This document shows positions 1-4,861 of a stretch of 6,111 bases of DNA, one piece after another. The stretch comes from Verrucomicrobiota bacterium (GTDB taxonomy: Bacteria; Verrucomicrobiota; Verrucomicrobiia; Limisphaerales; CAIQOK01). Numbering within the stretch: position 1 is the stretch's first letter; every line of letters begins with the position of its first letter. The notes beneath the pieces were generated by a model. The model searched no databases. It saw only the letters and a program-made list of their open reading frames with translations, and was not told the DNA's origin. Location: contig JANYDP010000459.1 of NCBI GenBank assembly GCA_025363535.1, forward strand, positions 1 to 6,111. Direction: 5' to 3'. The position numbers were made by a program, and so were the translations under genes.

Positions 1-222
1 GAACGTCATCACGAAGGAGGAAGCCCGGCTGACTTTGATCGCCGGATCAGTCGGTGAATTTGGATTCTTCTGGTTGGACTCATTGCCGGTCAGCCCCACC
101 ACTTTGGGATTAACGGCGTTCAGATAGCCAAACAAATGATCGAAGGACCGGTTCTCCAGCATCAGCACCACGAACCGTTGGATGCCTTGGAACTTTGCGA
201 TTTCGTTTGGATCGGCTTTCAT
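1..222 (-). CDS. Phosphoesterase (phospholipase C / acid phosphatase family, PF04185), N-terminal part
   Basis: Only the first 74 residues are inside the window; the gene runs off the left edge. Residues 16-33 read FVVLMLENRSFDHLFGYL, the hallmark opening of the PF04185 family, whose Glu-Asn metal/nucleophile region sits here. Family members hydrolyse phosphate esters such as phospholipids or phosphomonoesters. The start is uncertain. I chose the ATG at 222, which leaves a short 15-residue lead before the motif, as in cytosolic-type members. In-frame ATGs at 264 and 270 would add 14 or 16 residues (containing RQFRCSAAVNKQI) and start within 2-10 nt of the upstream stop. None has a clear Shine-Dalgarno. 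No Tat or Sec signal precedes the motif from any start, unlike many secreted family members. It lies directly downstream of the gamma-carbonic anhydrase gene and is probably cotranscribed. Family call confident; substrate unknown. Confidence 0.85.
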   Translation of the reverse strand, partial: MKADPNEIAKFQGIQRFVVLMLENRSFDHLFGYLNAVNPKVVGLTGNESNQKNPNSPTDPAIKVSRASSFVMTF

Positions 223-271
223 GATTTGTTTGTTGACGGCGGCGCTGCATCTGAATTGACGCATTCCCATT

Positions 272-826
272 TCAGCCCGGCAGCGGCGCGGAAACATTGA
301 TGCCGTGCTTCAGGCAGTAGGCCGCGTTCGCCACATATTTTTCCGCCCAATATTTCAGGCCGGCCCGCTCCTTGGGCGTAAGTTGGCGGACGACTTTGGC
401 GGGCGCGCCCAGCACGAGCGAGCCGGGCGGAATTTTTGTCCCCTGGGTCACGAGCGCCTTCGCGCCGATCAGCGATTGCGCGCCGATGACCGCGCCGTCG
501 AGAATGACCGCGCCCATGCCGATGAGCACTTCGTCGCCCACCTTGCACGCGTGGACAATTGCCGAGTGGCCGACGGTGACGTAATTGCCGAGCACGCACG
601 GAAAATCATCCGCGAGATGCAGCACGGCGTTGTCCTGGATATTGGTGTGGTGTCCGACGACGATGCGGTTGATGTCGCCGCGCAGCACGGCGTTGTACCA
701 CACGCTCGAATGATCACCGAGCTTCACATCACCGAGCACGATTCCGCTCGTGGCGATGTAAACGCCCTTGCCGAGCCTTGGCGTTTTGCGCAGGAAACGA
801 TCGAGTTGTTTTTCGAGCTTGCCCAT
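272..826 (-). CDS. Gamma-class carbonic anhydrase-like hexapeptide-repeat protein
   Basis: A 184-residue left-handed beta-helix protein of the gamma-CA/YrdA/PaaY type, expected to be a cytosolic trimer with metal at subunit interfaces. Residues about 20-130 carry imperfect hexapeptide repeats (VLGDVKLGDHSSVW, VLIGMGAVILDGAVIGAQ). Three candidate metal-binding histidines fit the family spacing: H70 (NAVLH), H87 (TVGH) and H92 (AIVH), the last two separated by four residues as in archaeal Cam. Conserved R49, D51 (LRGD) and Q64 (NIQDN) are present. An acyltransferase-like C-terminal LGAPAKVVRQL turn leads into a helix at 150-175. Length is typical of the family. I chose ATG 826 because the longer reading back to 961 would translate through a terminator hairpin and the neighbouring gene's 3' end. 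No strong Shine-Dalgarno. Whether it hydrates CO2 or is an inactive relative cannot be told from sequence alone. Confidence 0.92.
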   Translation of the reverse strand: MGKLEKQLDRFLRKTPRLGKGVYIATSGIVLGDVKLGDHSSVWYNAVLRGDINRIVVGHHTNIQDNAVLHLADDFPCVLGNYVTVGHSAIVHACKVGDEVLIGMGAVILDGAVIGAQSLIGAKALVTQGTKIPPGSLVLGAPAKVVRQLTPKERAGLKYWAEKYVANAAYCLKHGINVSAPLPG

Positions 827-862
827 GAGTTTGTTAATCGCAGATTCGCCGCCGGATGGAAA

Positions 863-893
863 TGAAAAACCCGCCGACACAAGCCGGCGGGTT
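863..893 (-). terminator. Intrinsic terminator of the small exported-protein gene
   Basis: A perfect 9-bp stem (AACCCGCCG at 868-876 pairing with CGGCGGGTT at 885-893) with an 8-nt loop. On the minus strand the stem is followed by a T-rich run (GTTTTTCATT) over 861-870. It lies 22 nt past the stop of the minus-strand gene ending at 915 and before the start of the carbonic anhydrase-like gene at 826, so it insulates the two. Because the terminator stops upstream transcription, the carbonic anhydrase gene would need its own promoter close to 827-865 or depend on readthrough. Confidence 0.85.
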
Positions 894-914
894 CGTTCAC
901 GGTTCCTCCCGCTG

Positions 915-1289
915 TCACCAACGGTCGTGATGGAAATGACGACGCTCGCCGCCAAATCCAAATCTCACCACCGGCGCAGGCGCATAATAAACTGGCGCGC
1001 GATACACCATGACCGGTGCCGGCGTGCAGCAAACCGGCGGTGCATAGACCACGCGTGGCGAGGGCGGCGGACAATAGTTGTAGTCATAGCTGCGGCACGG
1101 TGCGGGTTCAGAATAATAGACGGTCGAGCAGCGCGGCGCTTCGGCGATGGCGTGATGGATCGCATCCACCACGACGAAGCCGGTGAGGATTTTTCCAACG
1201 GCCGCCCAGTCGCGGTCGCCCGCCTTCGCGGTTTGCAATCCAGCGGCAGCCACGGCGAGCACGGTCATTCCGAAGATCAGTTTTTTCAT
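915..1289 (-). CDS. Small secreted Cys/Pro/Tyr-rich protein, function unknown
   Basis: 124 residues. The start is a textbook signal peptide: MKK, then a hydrophobic core (LIFGMTVLAVAAAGL) and an AKA-GD cleavage site after residue 23. A short amphipathic stretch follows (KILTGFVVVDAIHHAIAE, 33-50). The rest, 51-108, is low complexity, rich in Pro, Tyr, Val and Cys, with repeated AP-V-Y units (VVYAPPV, PVMVYRAPVYYAPAPVV) and five cysteines (54, 65, 73, 87, 88). The C-terminus is basic and His-rich (ERRHFHHDRW). A ribosome-binding site (AAAGG, about 7 nt before the ATG) supports the start at 1289. It ends in a strong terminator and starts in a divergent intergenic region, so it is monocistronic. 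Composition suggests an envelope or surface component, possibly disulfide-linked; this is inference. I recognise no named family. Confidence 0.85.
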   Translation of the reverse strand: MKKLIFGMTVLAVAAAGLQTAKAGDRDWAAVGKILTGFVVVDAIHHAIAEAPRCSTVYYSEPAPCRSYDYNYCPPPSPRVVYAPPVCCTPAPVMVYRAPVYYAPAPVVRFGFGGERRHFHHDRW

Positions 1290-1291
1290 AG

Positions 1292-1318
1292 TTTACCTTT
1301 TATTTACCGTTGTTTACC
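1292..1318 (-). promoter_or_regulatory. Three phased GGTAAA repeats in the 5' leader of the small exported-protein gene
   Basis: On the minus strand the sequence GGTAAA occurs three times (plus-strand TTTACC at 1292-1297, 1303-1308 and 1313-1318), with starts 11 and 10 bp apart, so all three lie on the same face of the helix. The array sits directly before the ATG at 1289, and the copy nearest the gene contains the Shine-Dalgarno AAAGG/AGGT. It could be a regulator-binding array or an RNA-level translation control element. The rest of the 98-nt divergent intergenic region (1290-1387) holds only a 6-bp inverted repeat (CGGTTT at 1338-1343, AAACCG at 1356-1361) and no promoter I would defend. 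Confidence 0.3.
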
Positions 1319-1387
1319 GACATCCATTCCGACGGAGCGGTTTTTAGTTTTATTCAAACCGTCTGATCCCTAGAGTGGCTGTGAAAT

Positions 1388-2314
1388 ATGGCGAAGCCGA
1401 ATACCCAGCGTCCCGCGCCGCGCCGGCGACTGCCGAAGTCGTTCAAGGACCTCACGCCCTCGAAGCATTTCAATCCGCGTACTTTCTTTCACGAAATGGT
1501 CTGGAAGGCGTTGCTCACCCGCCGCACCGGCCAGCACAAGGAACCGGTCTTTCCCAAATTAAAATTCGGCGAGGTCGCCATCACTTGGATCGGACACGCT
1601 TCGTTTCTCATCCAGTTTACTGACTTGAACGTGCTGGTGGATCCCAACTTCGCGAACTGGTTGTTTCTGTTGAAGCGCGTGAAACGTTCTGGTTTGAAGC
1701 TCGAACATCTGCCGCCGATTGATCTCGTGCTGCTGACGCACGCGCACTTCGACCATTTTCATAAACCCACATTGCGCCGGTTGCCGCGTCCGAAGATTGG
1801 CGTCATGCCGCGTGGCGTCGGCGACCTTGCGTGGAACCTCGGCTTCGAGCGCGTCATTGAACTCGAACGCTGGGAAAGCTTTTCCGGCGGCGACTGGAAG
1901 GTGACGCTCACGCCCAGCAAGCATTGGGGTGCGCGGACCTTGCGCGACGCGCATCGCGGCTACGGCGGTTTTGTTTTGGAGCATCAAGGCCGGCGGATTT
2001 ATCACGCGGGCGACAGCGCCTACTTTCATGGGTTCAAGGAAATCGGCCGCCGCCTCCCGCCCGAAATTGCGCTGCTGCCCATTGGCGCGTATCACCCCGC
2101 CTCGTTCCGTCGCGTTCACATGGGTCCGGATCAGGCGATCAAAGCCTTCAAAGACCTGGGCGCAAACTGGCTCGTGCCGATGCATTACGGCACGTTCAAA
2201 CTTTCGTTTGAAGACATGGACGAGCCGCCCCGTTGGCTGCGGGAACTGGCCGAAGAGGAAGGGCTGACTCCAAAGGTGAAAATACTCGAAGAAGGCGTGC
2301 CGGAAGTTTTTTGA
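1388..2314 (+). CDS. NAPE-PLD-like metallo-beta-lactamase-fold hydrolase
   Basis: 308 residues, complete MBL-fold domain from about residue 60. The metal motif HxHxDH is intact (LLTHAHFDHFH: H118, H120, D122, H123). The further ligands are in place: H179 (SKHWGARTLRD), D209 (YHAGDSAYF) and H266 (MHYGTFKLS). Opening motifs are TWIGHASFLIQF (66-77) and VLVDPNF (82-88). The HW-x-RTL, AGD, PIGAY-P and H-GTF-L-...EPP landmarks match N-acylphosphatidylethanolamine-hydrolysing phospholipase D and its bacterial relatives more closely than UlaG lactonases. The basic N-terminus (1-25, RRRLPK) has no signal peptide or membrane span, so it is probably cytosolic or peripheral on the inner membrane. ATG 1388 is the first good start; the Shine-Dalgarno is weak. 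It is the only plus-strand gene, divergent from the gene at 915-1289 and convergent with DUF1573. A phosphodiesterase acting on N-acyl phospholipids is plausible; the true substrate is unknown. Confidence 0.93.
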   Translation: MAKPNTQRPAPRRRLPKSFKDLTPSKHFNPRTFFHEMVWKALLTRRTGQHKEPVFPKLKFGEVAITWIGHASFLIQFTDLNVLVDPNFANWLFLLKRVKRSGLKLEHLPPIDLVLLTHAHFDHFHKPTLRRLPRPKIGVMPRGVGDLAWNLGFERVIELERWESFSGGDWKVTLTPSKHWGARTLRDAHRGYGGFVLEHQGRRIYHAGDSAYFHGFKEIGRRLPPEIALLPIGAYHPASFRRVHMGPDQAIKAFKDLGANWLVPMHYGTFKLSFEDMDEPPRWLRELAEEEGLTPKVKILEEGVPEVF

Positions 2315-2360
2315 GTTGGCTTCGGCCGGCTGCCCGCGCTCGTGGCGCAGGGATTGCGTA

Positions 2361-2379
2361 AAATGTTCGATGAACATTT
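2361..2379. terminator. Perfect 8-bp inverted repeat between convergent genes, possible weak terminator
   Basis: AAATGTTC (2361-2368), loop GAT, GAACATTT (2372-2379). It lies in the 121-nt gap between the stop of the MBL hydrolase (2314) and the stop of the DUF1573 gene (2436). Read on the minus strand, the hairpin ends in GAACATTTTACG, a short U tract, so it could weakly terminate the DUF1573 transcript. Read on the plus strand it has no U tract. The core TGTTC-N3-GAACA could alternatively be a protein-binding palindrome. I see nothing else in the gap. Confidence 0.35.
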
Positions 2380-2435
2380 GCACATCAGGAGAATGGCAAA
2401 CGTCACCACCACCAACCTCTGCTACAATGTGCGTC

Positions 2436-3134
2436 CTACCTTGGCGCGAGCATTTGCAGATAGGCACTCACACGCAACTCCGGCTGGTTCGTGGAAGAAG
2501 TTTTCAACGTGAAATGCCCCGACAACGCGGAAAACCCCAGCGGTGGCACGGCCCGGATGTGCAATTCATACTCCCGCCCAGGCGTATTCGTCCGCAGTTC
2601 GGCGGCGAACAATCGGTTGTTGCCTACCGGTGCCGACAAGATCAGCGGTTGCGATTCCTGGTTCACGATGCGCACCACGCTGGTCTCATCAGTGATGACG
2701 TCATTCGTGACCGTCAAAAAAACCAGTTCCGGTTCCACTGCCACGGGCCGCCACACTTGCGCGTGCAACTCCAGCCACACCGCCGGCTGCTGCGGATCGT
2801 TGCAAGAGACCATCGTTCCCTTGACCGTGGCGATGTCCAGCTTGGGCGTTTGATATTGGAGCGGGATCACGCCCGTCGCGCCGGGTTTCACCTCGCGCGT
2901 CCATTCCCCGGCGGTGGTGCAACCGCAGTTGACCTTCACGTCGGTTATCCGCAAGGTCGCCCCACCGGTATTGGTGAAAATAAAATCGTGCTGCAAGAGC
3001 GCCCCGGCGATGACTCGGCCAAAATCGTTCGTGCGGCTGGCGAATTGAATCCGCCCGGTTCCGGCGGGAGATTGAGCCAATGCATTCAGACCGGTGGCGA
3101 TCAAAATCAAAAAGACCTGGGCTGTCTGATGCAT
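2436..3134 (-). CDS. Exported DUF1573-domain protein
   Basis: 232 residues. Residues 1-20 form a short signal peptide (core VFLILIATGLNALA, likely cut ALA-QS); the n-region is unusual in having no Lys or Arg. Residues about 28-125 carry the DUF1573 signature: FxFTNTGGATLRITDVK followed by the conserved NCGCT (C70, C72) and a PGATGVIPLQY strand, an Ig-like beta-sandwich related to ASH/MSP domains. Residues 130-230 look like a second beta-rich sandwich (PELVFLTV ... VVRIVNQESQPL ... LRVSAYLQML). Such proteins are exported and of unknown function, common in Bacteroidetes, Planctomycetes and Verrucomicrobia. ATG 3134 is the only usable start: a stop in the same frame lies at 3168-3170 with no ATG, GTG or TTG between. 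No Shine-Dalgarno is visible. It follows the frame-broken secreted-protein gene by 33 nt and is probably its operon partner. Confidence 0.88.
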   Translation of the reverse strand: MHQTAQVFLILIATGLNALAQSPAGTGRIQFASRTNDFGRVIAGALLQHDFIFTNTGGATLRITDVKVNCGCTTAGEWTREVKPGATGVIPLQYQTPKLDIATVKGTMVSCNDPQQPAVWLELHAQVWRPVAVEPELVFLTVTNDVITDETSVVRIVNQESQPLILSAPVGNNRLFAAELRTNTPGREYELHIRAVPPLGFSALSGHFTLKTSSTNQPELRVSAYLQMLAPR

Positions 3135-3167
3135 CGGATGGTGAAGTGACCGGAAAATTCCGAGCCA

Positions 3168-4140
3168 TCAAACGTTCAATTGTGGCGAGCCATTCACTTG
3201 GAGACGCAAAAGGACGGTTTTTTTTGCTGAGGGTAAAAACTTTACCGAACCGCGTCGCATCAATAAAAGGAACGCCATCCGCTGGGAGCCAACTTCCAGC
3301 CAAGCCGTCGTCACTTTCCAAAAGCACTGATCCAGTTGAGTCATTGCCATACACATTATCCCACCAGACGAGGATTTCCGTGGCGCTGTAAGCTTCTGTA
3401 TGCAGGACGGGCGTGGGCAGTTCAGTGATGCGCAGATTGTCCACGCGAAATAGTATTATTGAATTTGCCCCAGAGTATTTATTAAACCGCCAGACGAATG
3501 CCATGTTTTCCTGCGCTACACACAAGACGCTGCGATCCGACCGACCCAGTGTGCGATTGATTTGATCAATGACTTTGTTGGGAGCAATGATAAACTGCAA
3601 ATTGTCATTGTTAGTGCCGCTGTTGAGAATCTGCACATTCCAGACAAATTGGTAGAGTTTACCCGTAGTCAATGGCAACTGCTGAACAATCATATCCGAC
3701 AAGCCACCTGAACTGGTAAACCCTGCATTATTTCCTGCGTAGTTATTGTTCACATAGCCGGAGGCGGCTGTCAGATTTCTCCAGATGGGATTTGTGCAAT
3801 TAGCGCCACTGAAATCGGTGCATACTGAATACCAACTTCCAGCCACAATCGGAGTTCCGTTCCAAGTAATATCCAGAACTAATCCGAGGTTATTATTATA
3901 AACAGGACCAATAGGCGCGGGTGCGTTTTGCAATCCCAAAGAAAAAGCCGCCGCGCCCAAGGCGATTTGCTTCAAGGCCAAACGCCGGGAAATTCGCACC
4001 TTGGCAGCACTTGGATTTTCATTTGGCGCGGCAGAACTGGGTTGAAAATATCTTTCCGCAGCGGTCATTTCCGGCGGCAGCGGACAAACTTTCCCCGCCC
4101 GCACCGCCATGATCGGCGAACTGACTGATGATTGGCCCAT
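3168..4140 (-). CDS. Tat-exported secreted/surface protein, frame broken near the C-terminus by an A8 tract
   Basis: Starts at ATG 4140, backed by AAGGA five nt upstream. Residues 51-57 read SRRLALK, a good match to the Tat motif S-R-R-x-F-L-K, followed by a hydrophobic stretch (58-70) and an Ala-Pro-rich cleavage region. The 50-residue n-region before the motif is long. Residues about 80-240 are Asn/Gly/Thr-rich and beta-like, of no family I recognise. Residues 245-305 resemble the C-terminal domain of many verrucomicrobial secreted proteins (ILVWWDN ... VLLESDDGLAGSW). At residues 306-307 the frame meets eight A (plus-strand T8, 3218-3225). As written, translation runs on into junk overlapping DUF1573, stopping at 2701. 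With seven A it continues as TVLLRLQVNGSPQLNV and stops at 3168, giving 323 residues with the expected Leu-Arg-Leu ending. Coordinates given are for the restored frame. Roughly 40% GC in places, well below its neighbours. Confidence 0.7.
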
Positions 4141-4145
4141 AAGAT

Positions 4146-4208
4146 TCCTTGTGTTAATGGATTTGATCGTGTGCGCCAAAAGCGTAGGCAATCAATTCCG
4201 CCAGTCAA
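4146..4208 (-). promoter_or_regulatory. Ribosome-binding site and weak candidate promoter of the Tat-exported protein gene
   Basis: The AAGGA ribosome-binding site at 4146-4150 sits five nt before ATG 4140 and is the best Shine-Dalgarno in the window; it decides this start over the in-frame ATG at 4191. Further up, TTGACT (4203-4208) and TACGCT (4181-4186) with a 16-bp spacer could be a sigma-70 -35/-10 pair, but the -10 matches TATAAT at only three positions, so the promoter part is tentative. The region between the purC fragment stop (4240) and 4140 holds nothing else I can identify. Confidence 0.4.
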
Positions 4209-4237
4209 CAGAATTAAACCAGCCTGTGTCGCAGCTA

Positions 4238-4309
4238 CATCAAAGCTTCTTGCCCGTCAGCCGCTCGTAAGCTTCGAGATATTTCGCGGAAGTTTTGGCA
4301 ACGACGTCG
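4238..4309 (-). repeat. Direct repeat copy A (purC 3' tail), partner of 4860-4931
   Basis: This copy and 4860-4931 align without gaps at a constant offset of 622 bp and flank the toxin-antitoxin genes. The longest identical core is 23 bp, AGATATTTCGCGGAAGTTTT plus GGC, at 4277-4299 (copy B 4899-4921). Outside the coding tail (beyond the stop codon, and beyond about 4322) similarity drops to background. Confidence 0.9.
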
Positions 4310-4320
4310 TTGGTGTGTTG
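4240..4320 (-). pseudogene. Orphan 3' end of purC (displaced or duplicated gene tail)
   Basis: Reading minus from about 4320, the frame gives QHTN and then DVVAKTSAKYLEAYERLTGKKL and a TGA at 4240-4242. The 22 residues from DVV are identical to the last 22 of the intact purC at 4862-5752, stop included. At the nucleotide level the two copies match at 61 of 69 positions, and all 8 differences are synonymous. The first four codons (QHTN) align poorly with purC (QLPA), so homology fades near 4310-4322. There is no start codon, no catalytic domain and no room for the rest of purC; the fragment begins 3 nt after the toxin stop codon and in the same frame. It is a gene remnant, most simply explained by insertion of the toxin-antitoxin segment at the 3' end of purC. 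Confidence 0.9.
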
Positions 4321-4323
4321 CGT

Positions 4324-4632
4324 TCAACCGCCGCCGGGGATGTGCGGAAAGCCTCGCGCCCCGTGCCAGAAGCGGACAATCTGGATTTGCTGCGTCTTCC
4401 ATTCAAGTCGGTAGATGATGCGATAGGAGCGGCAGATGATTTCACGCAACTCTGGATTTCGAAATTCGGGAACCGCTCTTCCTTTTTCGGGAAACTGCGT
4501 CAAGCCTTCCGCGCGGGCAACCAATTCGAAGCCAACGCGCGCGGCCGCATCGGAATTGTGCAGGGCAATGTAGCGGACAATGTCGGCCAGATCGGAACTG
4601 GCCGAGGGAGCGATGATCACTTGCCAGCCCAT
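4324..4632 (-). CDS. ParE/RelE-family toxin of a type II toxin-antitoxin system
   Basis: 102 residues, the normal size for the family. The ParE fold landmarks appear in order: an opening beta strand WQVIIAPSASSDL (3-15), helix DIVRYIALHN (17-26), helix ARVGFELVARAEGL (31-44), then FPEKGRAVPEF (47-57), ELREIICRSYRIIYRL (61-76) and the characteristic ending IVRFWHGARG (85-94). Family members either poison DNA gyrase (ParE) or cleave mRNA at the ribosome (RelE). This sequence looks ParE-like, and the target is inference. ATG 4632 overlaps the last codons and stop of the antitoxin by 16 nt, the usual translational coupling. It is followed 3 nt after its stop by the orphan purC tail in the same frame, so stop-codon readthrough would append that tail. 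Confidence 0.92.
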   Translation of the reverse strand: MGWQVIIAPSASSDLADIVRYIALHNSDAAARVGFELVARAEGLTQFPEKGRAVPEFRNPELREIICRSYRIIYRLEWKTQQIQIVRFWHGARGFPHIPGGG

Positions 4633-4802
4633 GCGGCGATTTGGGCTTTGACTTGCTCGATGGGAATGCCCTCGCCGCGATCCAGTTCGGCCAGTCCCTG
4701 TTCCACGGCCTGACGAAATTCAAGTTCGTAAATAACATCCGACAGTGTCGCATCGGGCCGGAGTTTTTCCGCCACCTCAAACAAAATTTCTTTCGCACTC
4801 AT
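4617..4802 (-). CDS. Antitoxin partner of the ParE-family toxin
   Basis: 61 residues, acidic and helical (MSAKEILFEVAEKLRPDATL ... RQAVEQGLAELDRGEGIPIEQVKAQIAAW). The pattern 'DATLSDVIYELEFRQAVEQGLAELDRG' followed by 'IP-EQVK-I-W' is that of the small antitoxins commonly found directly before ParE-like genes. I do not assign a precise family such as ParD, RelB or PHD. No ribbon-helix-helix motif is obvious in this short chain. Its order before the toxin and its 16-nt overlap with it are the main evidence. ATG 4802 has only a weak GGA upstream. The purC stop lies 59 nt upstream with no terminator visible, so the pair could be read from the purC promoter or from its own. Confidence 0.82.
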   Translation of the reverse strand: MSAKEILFEVAEKLRPDATLSDVIYELEFRQAVEQGLAELDRGEGIPIEQVKAQIAAWAGK

Positions 4803-4821
4803 GGTTTATTGAATTCCACAT

Positions 4822-4840
4822 TGTTTGCCGGAATGCAACA
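4822..4840. promoter_or_regulatory. Imperfect inverted repeat upstream of the antitoxin, possible autoregulatory operator
   Basis: TGTTTGC (4822-4828), a 6-nt spacer, then GCAACA (4835-4840): arms complementary except for one missing A. It lies 20 nt before the antitoxin start, where type II pairs usually bind their own promoter. No convincing -10 box accompanies it, so this is tentative. Confidence 0.25.
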
Positions 4841-4848
4841 CCAATTAG

Positions 4849-4861
4849 CCGCTGCCAAGCG
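4849..4861 (-). repeat. 13-bp direct repeat immediately after purC, partner at 5779-5791
   Basis: CCGCTGCCAAGCG occurs here, touching the purC stop codon (4862), and again at 5779-5791, 27 nt upstream of the purC start. The two copies therefore bracket purC. The upstream copy contains the candidate -35 box TTGGCA. A 13-mer repeating somewhere in 6 kb by chance is not rare; only the placement is suggestive. Confidence 0.4.

Noticed and set aside
305..865. Long plus-strand open frame opposite the carbonic anhydrase-like gene.
   Set aside because: It mirrors the strongly supported minus-strand hexapeptide protein. Its Arg/Asp/Ala/His-rich translation is typical of antisense frames in GC-rich coding DNA.
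827..961. 45-codon N-terminal extension of the carbonic anhydrase-like protein back to 961.
   Set aside because: It would translate the terminator hairpin of the upstream gene and overlap that gene's 3' end; the family normally begins near the ATG at 826.
2361..2379. LexA (SOS) operator of the verrucomicrobial TGTTC-N4-GAACA type.
   Set aside because: The half-sites are right but the spacer is three nucleotides, and the site is between convergent gene ends with no promoter or SOS gene next to it.
1559..2467. Long minus-strand open frame opposite the MBL hydrolase.
   Set aside because: The plus strand carries an intact, motif-complete hydrolase; the minus translation has no recognisable domain.
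2394..2513. Small plus-strand frame starting ATG 2394 with an AGGAG upstream.
   Set aside because: About 39 codons, mostly antisense to the end of the DUF1573 gene, with no recognisable features. The Shine-Dalgarno match alone is not enough.
2701..3167. Continuation of the secreted-protein frame through the DUF1573 gene to a stop at 2701.
   Set aside because: It overlaps a clear DUF1573 gene on the same strand in another frame. The predicted residues are Arg/Gly/His/Ala-rich with no domain, while the shifted frame gives a family-like ending. I treat it as a shadow created by the A8 tract.
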